Below, piece by piece: positions 34,783 through 47,724 of a DNA stretch of 64,000 bases. The position numbers and the translations under genes are program-made. The stretch is from Artocarpus heterophyllus. Its lineage: Eukaryota; Streptophyta; Magnoliopsida; Rosales; Moraceae. The stretch spans positions 19,016,631 through 19,080,630 of the forward strand of contig CM046342.1 in the NCBI GenBank assembly GCA_025403435.1, in the 5' to 3' direction. The notes under the pieces were generated by a model that was given only the letters and a program-made list of their open reading frames with translations, was not told the origin of the DNA and searched no databases. Within the stretch, counting starts at the first letter, position 1. Each line of letters starts with the position of its first letter.

Positions 34783-36952
34783 TGTAACGCCCCAGAATTT
34801 ACTTAATGTTATTGTAATATAAATGATGAATTAGTGTGTCGTAATTAATGTTTCAACATTAATTTGATTACTTGGTTGGATTTTGAATTTTGGTTGTTTT
34901 GTTAATTTGGTTAGTTCAAATGATTTCTTATTGTTTTAAAGTGATGTTTTGAGTTTTAAAACACAACAATTTGTAAAATGTTAAAAATACTCCGTTTTAC
35001 AAAAACCGTGGGTGGCACATGGTTTTCGCACAGTAAAACCACCCACCGTTTCCCTCTATTTATTCTCTCTCTTCCTCTTCTCTCCTCACACTCTCAGATC
35101 TCTCTCTCTCTTCACTCACTCTCTCTCTTGATCTCTGTCGGCTACCCTCTCTTCTCTCTATCTCTCTCAAAAATTTTTGAAAACAAATTCGAATCCAAGC
35201 TTTGGGTTAGCAAAGAGGAGGCTCGGGAACGTGATTCGGCAACCGAGAACGCGGATTGAAGCTTCGATTCGAGGTTAGTTTTAAAATTTCTAAACTTTTT
35301 CCAAAATTTTCAATTTTATGCATTTTTGAAATCTAGGTTTGTTTAAGCCTAGAAAACCCTTGATTTGAGTTAAATGAACTTAGAACAACTAGAATCTAAG
35401 CTTAGATTGAAGAAAAACCGATTGGATTCAAGATTTTTCATTTTTCTCTCTATTTTCTCATTTTTGGATTTTTGAGATTTTGAGTTTAAATCTTGTTTAA
35501 ATGAGTCCAAATGTGTTCTAGTATGTTTTTCTATCAACTATGATTGTTTTCCATGCCTGGAATTTGAGAAAAACAGGTTAAAATCAAGATTTGAATTTTG
35601 GGGATCGAGAAACCCGTGGCTGGAATTCCTGGGTTTTCCTAGTTTGGCAGGCCGGAATAGGGATCGGCAGGCCGGTGTTCTTCCGTCCGGCAGGCCGAAC
35701 CTGGGGAAATGACCGGCCAACCGAACTATGCTTCCGGCAGGCCGAACTGTGCAGTTCGACAGGCCGAAGGAGGGAGTCCGGCAGGCCGGCCGAGGCATGG
35801 AAAATTTTATGATTTTCACCCGTTTTCACTGTTTCGAATCTTGATTTAAATTCCAACCTTATAGAATGATTTTAAAGATACAAATGGCACACTAGGACAT
35901 CATGAAATGGTTTAGTAACATAGAATGTCTCGAACTAGATATTGATCTACTTAGTTGGTATTTAAGATCGTTCGTGGTTCTGCGGAGCTAACGTATAGCA
36001 GACCGGGATTACGATGTGGGGCACCAGCACGAGTATTAAGGTAGGACTTCTACCCCATTTCCTTGGTAGCCTAGTTTCAAAATGATTTGGCTTTGAAGAG
36101 GATTTCTATTAAAATGATTTCAGCGGTTGTTTGAAAATGAATTTATCAGTTATATTTTAATATAGCGTGAACTGAAATGAACTTCATAATGAATGTAAAT
36201 GACAACAGTCGGTAATTGGGTTTTGAATGATGATGATAATAAACATATAGGTATGATGCCATATCAGAGATCGGGTCGTGTAGGGATCGACCTTGGAGGC
36301 AGGTCCCGAAACCCAGCTGGGCCACTACGGTGGTGATGTTATTATGGTTTGCCTAGGAAAAGAAAATGATATTTCTGGTTGTCAGAGTAAACTGTTCTGG
36401 GTAAGAACGGTCTTGTTCAATTTATTTATTTGTTTAAGATTTCTTTTAAATATCCCTGAATAATGAAATGTTTCTTTAAATTAAATTATTTTATAAAACA
36501 TAGTCCTACTGAGCCTTTCGCTCACGTTTTATTTGTTTTAAATTCCCCCCCTTCTAGGTGGTTTTCCATTTAGGTTTGGAGAAGATTCATCGGACAGGAC
36601 CCAGGAACAATAGAGGAATTAGTAAATTTATTTGTATTATTTAAATCAAAGCATGTAAAATTTTAACTTTATTTGTACCTGGACTGTGATTGTATTTATG
36701 ATATTGTCAGTACCATGTGTGTGCACAAGTTGTGGGTCTGTGGGACCCATACTCACGATTTTATTGCTTTAATATTATTCGTTTAATGATTTCAATTGCT
36801 TAATGTATATGAACTCTTTCTTAAGGTGTTGTTTTAAAGAACCTCACATTTTCTATTTAATCCAACTCCTAAACTCTTGATTTTTAATTAAATTTTCCTT
36901 TAAGTAATTTAAATAATCTGCCACGTCACCTCCCGTACTTCGGGGCGTGACA
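34783..36952. repeat. Ty3/gypsy-type solo LTR nested in the copia solo LTR
   Basis: Its ends form a short inverted repeat: TGTAACGCCCC on the left and GGGGCGTGACA on the right. A perfect 5-bp TSD, GTGCA, flanks it (34778-34782 and 36953-36957). It is 2170 bp with no internal region. Orientation could not be fixed from the near-symmetrical ends; a CT-rich tract (35060-35170) suggests plus. It carries a cluster of GGCAGGCCG quasi-palindromes (separate entry). Open frames at 34978-35259 and 35538-35856 are LTR or motif sequence, not genes. Confidence 0.88.
35643..35795 (+). repeat. Cluster of GGCAGGCCG quasi-palindromes in a gypsy LTR
   Basis: About seven units in about 150 bp, for example GATCGGCAGGCCGGTG, GTCCGGCAGGCCGAAC and GTTCGACAGGCCGAAGG. 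The unit matches the clusters in the copia leader although the two elements belong to different superfamilies. Confidence 0.8.
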
Positions 36953-38051
36953 GTGCAGCTCCAAGCTTTTAGTGGAGTAGCGTTGGAGTTGATAATTATG
37001 AAATGTATATCTGGGATATTGGGTTTTATAATTATCGAAAGCTTGAACTATATACGTCCATTTGGTCCCCTTTGCTAGCTCACAACATCCTGTAACGACA
37101 CGGCGTGCTTTTCCAATAATTAGTGACTTATGTCGGGTTTATCAGATTGGTTGAAATTTAGAAGAATCAAATAATTCATGTCTGTTTATCGATTGAATTA
37201 ATTTTGTGAAAAAAATTAATTCAAGATAAACTTGTTGAATTATTAGGATCGAATAATTCTTGTATGTTTATCGATTGATTTAATTTTGGATAAATTAGAT
37301 TAGGAGAAACTTGTAGAATTATTGCAAATTGATTTATTTTCCTAGAGATAATCTAGATAAAGTTGTTTTGATCAGATAACTTCTCTATTGGGTTATTTGA
37401 ATTAAAACTGAGACTTTATCCTATAGAATCTCGGGTGGAAAATAAAAAATTCGCAGAGATTTTTTATCGGCAGTTCGGCTTGCTGATCCACGTGTTCGGT
37501 GCCGATGGGGCCTGTTTGGCCTGCCGACGAGCGAAGGATAAGATTACACGTTTCCACACAGATCTTATCAGATATTGATCCGAACTTGATTCTGTTTCAA
37601 GTTTTTGAGACCTAATCTGATAAGGACTGACCCTAGGACCAACCTCTATAAATAGGGAGTAAGTCTTGAGAGTTACTCAGATCGATTGAGAGATTAAGAG
37701 TGATACTCTGCTAGTGAGAATTTGAAAACTGCCTGAGAGCTTTTGTTCACAAATCATGAACACTTGCTTTGGGTTCTCTCGATTGGTTGGAAGGAGAGTC
37801 ACCTAGTGGAAGAGCTGTACGTATAAGACCACACTCACTCCGGTCATGGATAGAGAATAGCAATAAAGACCAGTTGGTTGAGGCTCTTCTGGAACGTTAC
37901 TTCTCTTCACGTTTTGCGAGAGTTCTTTGGCATACAAAGGTTAGTAAGATCTGGTTAATTTATGCATATAGCATGTCAAATGTATGTTTTGGAAAATACT
38001 CTGATGATTTTTTTTTTAAATTCCGCTGCGCACATTTTTTCCAACACACTC

Positions 38052-38283
38052 ACCCGGTCCAATCAATAATATAAGTTAAAGCTTAAATAATTAAGCATAA
38101 AACAAGTCGATAAGCACGCATAAAATGTTCGTGCATGTTTTATGAAATGTTTTCAAATATGTTTTGCCAGTCTAATTTTTTACTTGTTGAGTAAAATCTC
38201 GTTTGAGTATGTTCATGTTGGAGGTAAAGAATCTGTCAGCTATACTTGATGGATAGTGGTAAACAGCAGACAAATAGTGGAGA
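38052..38283. other. Short remnant between copia solo LTR and gypsy element
   Basis: AT-rich sequence with no gene. It appears to continue at 47113 on the far side of the gypsy insertion ('agtggaga' left, 'agagatagg' right) and ultimately ends in TTACA at 47724, so it may be part of an older gypsy-type LTR. Confidence 0.4.
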
Positions 38284-40813
38284 TGTAACACTTGTTCCTT
38301 TTAACAAGTATAATAGTGTCTAATTTAAATATTAGTGTACCAATTCAAATTTTGTAAAATTTTGCTGCATCTAAAATTTCTCATTTTATTTATTCTACCT
38401 ATTTTTTATTTTTTAAACTTTTCTATACCTATTTTTCAAAATCACCAAAATGCTCTTAAAAATTTTATCTAATTACAAAAATGCCATTTGGTATTTTGTA
38501 CACCAAAGTCTCCGATGGAGACCAATTCACAATTCCCAATTGTTGTATTATCAAACAAAATCAGACAACATCCCTTGATCAAAGGGATGTGATTTTTCTT
38601 TCTCCTTTTTTTTTCTTTCTTTGCCCTTTTCTTCTCCAGTTCCTTTCTTCTCCCTTCTTTTCCTTCTTCCTTTGCTTCTTCTTTACATCCATGGTAGCCT
38701 AAAACAGAGGAAACCTAAGAAAACCAAACATCATATTCAAGCCATTTTCTCACCAAAATTCACAAAAAAAAACCTCCTAGCAACTCATAGAGCTTGAAAT
38801 CAAGGGGATTTTCGTGATTAAAACAATGTATTTGGCTTGGATTTGAGGTAAGCTTTTCAAAATTTAAAACTTAGATTTTGATTATGTTTTGAGTATGGAA
38901 ATCTATGGAAATAGATTTACATTGTATAGAGATAATTATGTATTATTTATACATTGTTTTTATGCTTAGAAAGCTGTTAGAAAACTAAGATTTTGAAGAA
39001 ATGTTCAAAATTCAGATTTTAGGTTCTTTGTGGAGAATTTCCTAGAGAAAAACAACATGTCATTTTTCACAAAAACTACATGTCATTTTTACAGAAACTA
39101 CGTGTCTTTTTTCATAGAAACTAGATGTTGTTTTCTTAGAGACTACATATCGTTTTTTACAAAAACTACATGTTGTTTTTCTAGAAACTACATGTTGTTT
39201 TCACAGAAACTACGTGTCGTTTTTTTACAAAAACTACATGTAGTTTTCCTAAAAACTACAAGACGTGTTGTTAAGCCAAAAATGTATATGACCAGAGACT
39301 TGCTCTCCTCAACACTCGAACCTACAACCTCCTAATACCTTAGGATGCTTTCCACTATTTTACTAATCTTTTTACTTTGTCAATTTTATTGCTGTTTGAG
39401 ATGTTATAAGTCGGATCGTCCTAACCCTAATATAAAATATTTATTCCAAAATATTTTAATCTCACATTATTTTGTTTTAAATTATTTTAAAAAAATTTTA
39501 GATTGGAATATGTGTCAATTTTTGTTGATATTAAAATTAATTTATATGTTTAAACTTCTATGCAGATTTTAAGCGTATTAATGACAATGCACAATGATAA
39601 AATACATTGACCTAGTTATAAAGTTAACATTCAAGTTAAATTTATAATCTTTATGTGTCTTAAGGTTAAGGAATTGATTAGAGCTTACGTGCTGGGTTTG
39701 GTGTTGTGAGTTAGAAATTATTAGTAGATTATTCGTCAAAGAGGTAGGGATTCTATTACTCAACTTTTGTGAGGTTTTATTTAATTGAAATTGGTTATTG
39801 TTTTGTATGATAAATTATATGTTATTTTAATAGTATTATTATATGAATATCATTTAAGACATAATGCCGTGAACTTGTCATATAGTGTACAGTGACGTCT
39901 AGATGTTTTGATATGTTTTAACATAATTTATGAAGCATGGTTAGATAATATGGACTCTATACATATCGGTAAGGATATGAGAGGATGGTAAAACGTGAAG
40001 AGGGCAGCAGTAACGTCCTTGGGTATGTATACCCTAAAAGGTAAACAGGGGGAGGCGGCAGCACTCCCTTGGGTCGAAAGTCGTAGAATGCACTGTACCA
40101 AAAATTTCTTAGTGAGGATCTAAGACTCATGTTCCCTCACCTGACAATTGTTGATCCGTTAGCTTTATGTTGACAAGCATGCTTTATGGGGTTATGTTGA
40201 GTAGAGAGACGTGATTCTCAATTTCATTGTGGATACTGAAAACATCATTTGATCATGAATCATAATATATGCTATAGAAAGATAGTAATATTTATTATAG
40301 GCTATCCATCGGATATGAACATAATGAGATTGTTATAAAATAAATAATATTGTTGATAATGAACTAACCATGCAAGAGTTAATACAGAAAAAAATAAAAC
40401 CTAAAGATGAATAATAGTTTTCCTACTAGGCATGGCGATGCTGATTCTCTATTATTTTATCTCTCAGTTGGAGTTCAGTGTAGTCTATCCAACAATAGTA
40501 GGCGACAACACTTTTTGTGATCTGTTGGAGTTTCTCTAGCTTTATATATATATATTTCGTTTGATCATGTAAGATTTGTACATAGTAGAACTGGCTGTGT
40601 TTGATTATTTATAGATTAGGAACTGTATAATGATGATAATGATTGTACTTTTAATATTTAATGCTACACTAAACTATGGATTTATATTTTAAATATGTTC
40701 TTGATCTATTTTATTTTAAAGACCCATAGGCACTATTTTAATGATTTGAAATGATGTTATAAAATTTATTTATATTTACTAAATGCTACTAACCCCTATT
40801 TAGTGGCATTACA
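38284..40813 (+). repeat. 5' LTR of decayed gypsy element
   Basis: It runs from TGTAACACTTGTTCC to GTGGCATTACA, about 2.53 kb. It contains a minisatellite at 39051-39266. It is followed by a decayed primer site: 40814 onward reads GATTTTTTCTATCAGAGCCC, where TATCAGAGCC survives. The open frames at 38481, 39030 and 39345 are LTR sequence. Confidence 0.8.
39051..39266 (+). repeat. 22-24 bp minisatellite inside the gypsy 5' LTR
   Basis: About nine diverged tandem units with a core of AAACTACATGT(C/T)GTTTTT followed by a short CAG/TAG/CAA-type end. In the 3' LTR only about three units remain (46329-46403) before the sequence jumps ahead. The open frame across it gives a repetitive peptide by virtue of the repeat. 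Confidence 0.85.
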
Positions 40814-43800
40814 GATTTTTTCTATCAGAGCCCAGGTTTGGTAAACCTAGGAGGTGTAGCACCACTTGAAAAATCAATTTTTGAAATGGTTTAAAGTTAA
40901 ATTTTAATACCATCATCTTTGCCACTAATCGTAGTTTAACTTTCGCAATCAAATAGGAACCATGTCGCCAAGATGACAACTCTGATCACCTGAATAATCA
41001 CAACTAGTTGAGCAGCCCTAACCGATTGAACAACCTCAACCATCAGAACATACTCAACCATCAGAACATACTCAACCAGTTGCTCTAGAAACGAATAATT
41101 TGTAACAAATCCTTCGAGCTCTCCAAAACGTACAAAGACCAATAAAGGCTTGAGACCTAGAGCAACATCACTTGACCTCACTAAAGGAATTTATGAAACA
41201 AAAACCTCATGTATTTACAGGGGAGCCTAACCTAGGAGGTTGTCAATAAGAAACTTGACACTCTAAGGATTTTGCAAGAGTACTGGGTAGACTTTGCTAT
41301 GTATGTGTTTGAAGAAAAAGCTGAAGAGTGGTGGGACCTCCAGAAAAATGATTATGACGTCTTAAATCTCACATAGAATCAATTCAAGATGATATTTTGC
41401 AATACATATGTTCTCCAGAGCCACCAATAAGTGATGTTCTAAGAATTTGATAATTTGGTATGGGGTGACATGACAGTAGTTGAATATCAGGCTCGGTTCA
41501 TAGAATTGTCTTGATATAACCCTGGTGTTGTGACGGATCCCTTAGCAAGATGTGAAAAATTTTGGAATAACCTAAGGCCAAAAATTTGACAGATGATAGC
41601 TGCAACCCCTTCAACCAAGTATCTTGAGCTAGTAGCCACCCCTCAATATGTAGAGATAGAGTTGAATAATTCTTTTAGGGAATATAAAGGATCTAGTGGG
41701 TGCCAGATTAAGATGAAAAAGAAAGAAAAGTCTCAGGGATAAGCTTCACAAAATAGTGGTTTGAGTGTTGGCGGTGGGTCCTCGGGTAGTGTACATTTCC
41801 AATTGTATGCTTGTCATAATTGTGGACAGGTGGGACATTTGAGACGAAACTATCCTAATCGCCTAGCACAATAATCCTTTGCTCTGAGGCCTCAAAAGAG
41901 TCATTTTGGCTCCATTATTTAGAGAGGAAATCAATGTCGGGTGCTAACACAACATAGCTCACCGACCTCACAAGTTTCCGTAACCTAGCCTTATGGGTTT
42001 GAACCTCAGTATAATTATCAACAGTAACCACATGGCTCAAGTATTCATCAAAGTTAGAAATAATAATGCAAGTAGTAGCCAAGGGAATCGTGGAAAAGGA
42101 AACAACAGAATAAGGAAAGCAATGGTGCAAGCTTACGCTATCACAGCTACTATAGGAAAAACAAAGCAAGTTAACAATTCAATAGTATACGGTATGATTA
42201 ACATCTCTCATTCATGGGCTCATGTGTTATTTGATACTTGTGCTACCCATTCATTCATATCCATATTGTTTGCTTCATAATTACAATTGGAAATTGAAAC
42301 TTGTAATTCTCATTTAGCTCTTAATACCCCAATGGGTGAAATAGCTGAGGTTTCTACGATTTATAAATCAGTGTGTGTAGTTATAGGAGAATATAGCTTC
42401 TCAGCCGACTTATATGTGATAACCATGACGAAATTTGACGTCATCTTTGGCATGGATTGGTTAGCTAAATATGATGCTATAGTAGATTGTCATTGGAAAC
42501 ATGTCACTTTATTCACAAAGAGCAGACAAGTCATTAACTTCCAAGTTAAGATAAGGATAGTGACGCCAACCCCTGTACTAAAAGCATGTATTGGAGGACG
42601 AAAGAATTTCAAAAGTCTTGGAATAATCTTTGCTTCAAAAAGAGAATTAAAGAAAAGCGATTCATCTTCCTATACTCTAGTGGTGGAAAAATTTTCAGAT
42701 GTTGTTCAAGATGAATTGTCAGGACTTCCACCTGATAGGGAAATCGAGTTTGTCATCGACTTAGTTCCGGGAGCAATACCTATTTCTATCACTCTATATC
42801 AAATAACACATGTTGAGAAAGCCAAACTAAGGAAGCAATTGGATGAATTAATAGAAAAAGGATTTATTCACCTAAGCACATCACCTTAGGGAGATCCAGT
42901 GTTTTTCATGAAGAAGCATGATGGGTCGTTAAGACTTTATATCGATTATCGTCAACTCAATCAATTGACCATCAAGAACAAGTATCCTTTACCCTGTATT
43001 GACGAACTATTTGATCAATTGGGAGGATCTCAATATTTCTCAAATATTGACTTGCAATCTAGATATCACCAATTGAAGATAAGAGAAGAAGATGTTCCAA
43101 AGTCAGCTTTTTGAACTCGCTATAGTCATTACGAATTTCTCGTCATGCCTTTTGGGTTGACAAACACTCCAGTGGCCCTCATGGATTTAATGAATCAAAT
43201 ATTTTAAACATATTTAGATCAATTTATCATTGTTTTCATTAATGATATCTTGATCTATTCTAAGACCAAAGGAGAACATGCTGAACATCTGAGAATTGCT
43301 CTACAAACATTAAGGAAACACGGCTTACAAGTGAAGAAGGAAAAGTGTGACTTTTGGATGATGAAATTCAAGTTCCTAGGACATGTTGTTTTTGAAGAAG
43401 GCATATTAGTAGAGTCCTTTAAAGTTGAAGCAGTATTAAATTGGGAGCAATCAAAGAACGTGTCAGAGATTCAAAGTTTCCTCGCGTTAGCTGGATATTA
43501 TTGATGTTTCGTGGAGAAATTTTCAAAGATTGCCTCTCCGCTAACAAGACTTACTAGGAAAGATGTCAAGTTCTTGTAGGACGACAAATATGAGGAAGGA
43601 TTTATGGAATTGAAGCATAGACTCACCAGTGCACCTATACTTGTTATTCCTAATAACGGGGAACCTTATATTGAGTACATTGATGCCTCAAGAAATGTAT
43701 TGGGTTGCGTACTGATGCAACATGGTCAAGTAGTTGCTTATGCTTCACGACAATTAAAACGTCACGAGAGAAATTATCCCACACATGATCTTGAGTTAGC

Positions 43801-45580
43801 TACCATGATCTTTGCACTTAAGATTTGGAGATGTTACCTGTATGGCGCAAGATTTGAGGTCTACACCGACCACTAAAGCTTGAAGTATTTGTTTACTCAA
43901 TAGGATCTCAATCTAAGACAATGAAGATGGGTGGAGTACATGGTATATTATGATTTTAATATTCAATTTTACCCTGGTAAAGCAAATGCAGTAGTAGATG
44001 CTTTGAGCAGTAAGAATCGCGAGATTCTGGCTAGCTTAGCATTGGAAGATTGGAGGAAAACAACCATTATTGTTGACTTTGACTTGCAATACTATGATGA
44101 TAATGAAAAGGCCTTTGCATTTAATATAATAGCTACCCTTACATTGATTCAATAAGTGAAACAAGGACAATGGCATGATGAAGGACTACTGGTGATATAG
44201 GAACAGTTACAGAATGGTGAACAATTAGATGGATGGCAGATAGGACCAGAAGGATTTTTGCTTTGTAAAGGGAGATTAGTTAAGCCAAAAGATCCTTATC
44301 TCTGACATGCAATGTTGGATGAAGTGCACTACTCTAAATTTGTTATTCATCATGACAGCTCTAAAATGTATATGGACTTAAAGCGACAATATTGGTGGCA
44401 TAGAATGAAGCATGACATAGCAACTTTTATATCCAAGTGTATGACATCTCAACAGGTCAAAACTGAATATCAAAAGCCTAAAGGTGAATTGAAAAATTTA
44501 TCTATTTTAGAATGAAAGTGCAACCATGTAATGATAGATTTCGTCATTGGATTTCCAAGAACTCAGTTGGGACATGATGTTGTTTGGGTAATTATGGATT
44601 GTCTGACAAAAATAGCCCACTTTATTCTAATCAGAACAAATTACAATGTCTTCAAACTATGTCAGTTGTACATGGAGATGATAGTGACATTGCATGGTGT
44701 ACTAATGTTAGTAGTCTTTGATCGGGATACATGTTTCACATCAAAGTTCTGAAGAGGATTATAGAGAGCCTTGGGAACTCAACTGAATTTCTGTACAGCT
44801 TTTCATCCTTAGAGAGATGGACAATCTAAGTGTATCATTCAGATTCTTGAAGATATGTTTCGTGCTTGTGTGTTGGATTTTACAACTAATTGGGCCACGT
44901 AATTACCATATGTTGAGTTGATTATAATAATCGCTACTAAATAAGTATTAGGATGGCCCCATATGAGGCTTTGTATGGTAGGCCTTAAAGATCTCTTTTA
45001 TGTTGGGCTAAAAAGAAAGAGCACATTAATCTCAGACCATAGTTCACAAGGGAAACTACGGATAAGGTGTTATACGGATAAGAGAAGGCAAATGTTAGAA
45101 TTCATGGTTAGGGATTATGTATTTTTGAAAGTGAAGTCAAAGCATGGTTTGTCTCGTTTTGGTGTTCGAGAAAAATTGGCACCAAGGTATACTAGACCAT
45201 TTAAGATCATAGAATGGATTGGACCACTTGCTTATCATCTAGATCAATAACCTCAATTGTCCCATGTGCACAATGTATTCCACGTGTCAATGCTAAGGAA
45301 ATATGAGCTAGATCCATCACATGTCATCATATGTATAGATGTTCTAATCCAAGGAGACATAACTTACGAGGAAGTTCCAATTCATATATTAGATCTGAAA
45401 TAAAAATTTTGTGTCATCATGAAATTTCTCAAGTAAAAGTGATGTGGCAACATCATGATGTTGAGGAAGCCATTTAGGAGCATGAATAAGAAATGAGAGA
45501 GAAGTACCCTTATTTGTTTTAGTGTCATCTCCAGTCGTACATAAATTTCGAGGGTAAAATTTCTTTAAGGAGGGTAGAAT
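40814..45580 (+). pseudogene. Decayed gypsy gag-pol
   Basis: The order is gag, protease, RT, RNase H, integrase, C-terminal domain. Gag (about 41170-41860) keeps a zinc-knuckle remnant, CHNCGQVGHLRRNY, whose last Cys is Tyr. Protease (about 42215-42490) has LFDTCATHSFI in place of DTGATHSF, then FDVIFGMDWLAKYDA. RT (about 42820-43500): [19 protein letters not shown], then FINDILIYSK where YVDD or FIDD is usual. RNase H: about 43600-43880. Integrase: about 44310-45000. The end (about 45250-45530) keeps HVHNVFHVSMLRKYE and REKYPYLF-like stretches, the tail type of plant chromoviruses. More than ten stops and frameshifts separate the pieces. Lineage beyond Ty3/gypsy is inference. Confidence 0.9.
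45567..45580 (+). other. Polypurine tract of gypsy element
   Basis: AAGGAGGGTAGAAT abuts the 3' LTR start at 45581; it is purine-rich apart from one T and the final T. Confidence 0.7.
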
Positions 45581-46811
45581 TGTAACACCATTTATTTTTA
45601 TCAGGTATAATTATGTCTAATTTAATTATTAGTGTGGCAATTTAAATTTTGTAAAATTTTGTTGCAATTAAATTTATCTCATTTTATTTATTCTACCTAT
45701 TTTTAATTTTTTTAAATTTTTTTACACCTATTTTTCAAAATCACCAAAATACCCTTGGAATTTTCATCTAATTACAAAAATGCCATTTGGCATTACGTGC
45801 ACCAAGGTCTTCGATGGAGACCAATTTAGAATTCCCTCTTGTTGTATTCTCAAACAAAATCAGACAACATCCCTTGATCAAAGGGATGTGATTTTTCCTT
45901 TTTCTTTCTGTTCTTTTGTTTCTCTCCTCTTCTCTCTTCTTTTCCTTTTTCCTTTGCTTCTTCTTTACATCCATGGCAGCCCAAAACAAAGGAAGCCCAA
46001 TAAATTCAAACATCACATTTAAGTCATTTTCTCCCCAAAATTCACAAAAATAACCTCCTGACAACTCATAGAGCTTGAAATAAAGGAGATTTTGGTAATT
46101 AAAACAATGCATTTAGCCTACATTTGAGATAAGCTTGTCAAAATTTAAAACTTAGATCTTGATTATGTTGTGAGTATGGAAATCTATGGAAATGAGTTCG
46201 TATTGTGTAGAGATGGTTAAATATTATTTATACAATGTTTTTTGCTTAGAAAGCTATTAGAAAACCAAGATTTTGAAGAAAAGCTCAAAATTTAGATTTT
46301 AGGTTCTCTATGGAGAATTTCCAGGTGAAAAAAAGTCAATTTTCATAAAAACTACATGTCGTTTTCTTAGAAACAATGTGGCATTTTTCATAGAAACTAC
46401 ATTGTGCCCTCACCTGACAAGTCTTGATCTGTTAGCTTGAATTGTTAAGCGCGCCCTGTAGGGTTACGTTGAGTAGAGAGACATGTTTCTCAATTTCATT
46501 GTGGATACCGAAAAAACATCATTAAATCATGAATTATAATATATTTATAGAAAAATGATAATATTTATTATAGGTTATCCACTAGATATAAACACAATGA
46601 GATTGTTATAAAATAAATAATATTGTTGGATAATGAACTAACCATGCAAGAGTTAATATGGAAAATAATAAACTTGAAGATGAGGAATGGTTTTCCTTTT
46701 GGGCATGTTTCTACTCATTCCCTATTATTTTATTTCTCAGGCAGAATTTAGTGTAATCTATTAGACGAGGAGTAGACGACACGCTTCCAATGACGTGTTG
46801 GAGTTTCTCTA

Positions 46812-46846
<35 letters not shown>

Positions 46847-47112
46847 TTATTTATTTTTCATTTGATCATCTAAGATTCTTAAATAGTAGAATTGGTTGTG
46901 TTTGATTATCTGTATATTGGGAACTGTATAACAATGATGATGATTGTACTTTTAATATCCGGTACTATACTAAAATGTGGATTTATATTTTAAATATGTT
47001 TTGGATCTATTTTCTTTTAAAGACCTCTAGGTATTGTTTTGAAGATTTAATTGATGTTGTAAAATTTATTTATATTTACTAAATACTACTCACCCCACTT
47101 AGGGGCGTTACA
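45581..47112 (+). repeat. 3' LTR of decayed gypsy element (internally deleted)
   Basis: It runs from TGTAACACCATTTATT to AGGGGCGTTACA, about 1.53 kb. It is collinear with the 5' LTR except that sequence equivalent to about 39125-40130 is absent at about 46405. It carries an (AT)n run and TTTA repeats at about 46817-46858. Confidence 0.82.
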
Positions 47113-47724
47113 AGAGATAGGAATGGATATCGCTTACGCAACTATAAAATTTTGCTTTTATTATTTTAGTAAAATATGTACGCATAAATAACGAAATGAT
47201 ATCATGCAAGTATGTTTTAGAAACTGAGCTTAGTTTAGGAAGTTTTAAGATTTAAAATGTTGCAACAGATCATGCAATAAATATATGTAAATATTTAAGT
47301 AAGAAAATTTTAACGAGAATTAATTTAAAAATGTTTTTAAAAGTTTATTTTAATTTAAGAAAAAGTTTAAAAGAAAAAGGTTTTAGATAATTACCTTTAT
47401 GTTTAATAAAGAAATATTTTAATTTAGAAATGTTTCTGAATTTAAATTTAGAAATATTTCAAAAAAGAAATAGTTTTAAGTAATTATCTCTATGTTTAAA
47501 AGAAATGTTTTAAAAAATTACTATTACATTTAAGAAATAAATATTATGTTGATTTAAAGAAATAAGTCTTAATAAATAATTATAATTTCTTAAGAAGATT
47601 TATTTTAAGAAATAGTAATTATTATTTTGTTTTATTATTCCACAATTTAAGTACTTTATGTTAAAGTATGTTTAAGTTCATGATCATATAGTTAAGTAGC
47701 GGCTATATAAGTAGGGTTGTTACA
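47113..47724. other. AT-rich remnant ending in TTACA, probable gypsy LTR tail
   Basis: No gene. Strings of TTTAAG/AAATA-type sequence run up to GGGTTGTTACA at 47724, and copia LTR sequence starts at 47725. The TTACA end and abrupt boundary suggest the end of an older gypsy-type LTR inserted in a copia LTR. Its left end was not identified; 33.2-33.86 kb and 38052-38283 may be earlier parts. Confidence 0.4.

Larger units (their letters stand above)
33861..38046 (+). repeat. Copia solo LTR, split by a gypsy solo LTR
   Basis: It starts TGTTAGACATGTATGCCC at 33861 and ends CCAACA at 38046, with a perfect 5-bp TSD, CACTC (33856-33860 and 38047-38051). Without the insertion at 34783-36952 and its duplicated 5 bases it is about 2.01 kb, the family length. 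No primer-binding site follows, so it is a solo LTR formed by LTR-LTR recombination. A degenerate motif cluster lies at about 37465-37530. Confidence 0.92.
38284..47112 (+). mobile_element. Decayed Ty3/gypsy element
   Basis: The 5' LTR (38284-40813) and 3' LTR (45581-47112) both start TGTAACAC and end in TTACA. They bound a plus-strand gag-protease-RT-RNase H-integrase region full of stops. A purine tract precedes the 3' LTR. Flanking 5-mers GGAGA (38279-38283) and AGAGA (47113-47117) match at 4 of 5, a plausible aged TSD. The LTRs differ in length by about 1 kb because of an internal gain or loss. Confidence 0.88.

Noticed and set aside
35538..35856. Arg/Pro/Gly-rich ORFs on both strands
   Set aside because: Created by the GGCAGGCCG motif cluster, which stays open in several frames.
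39030..39335. 101-codon ORF with a repetitive peptide
   Set aside because: It is the translation of the LTR minisatellite; not kept in the partner LTR.
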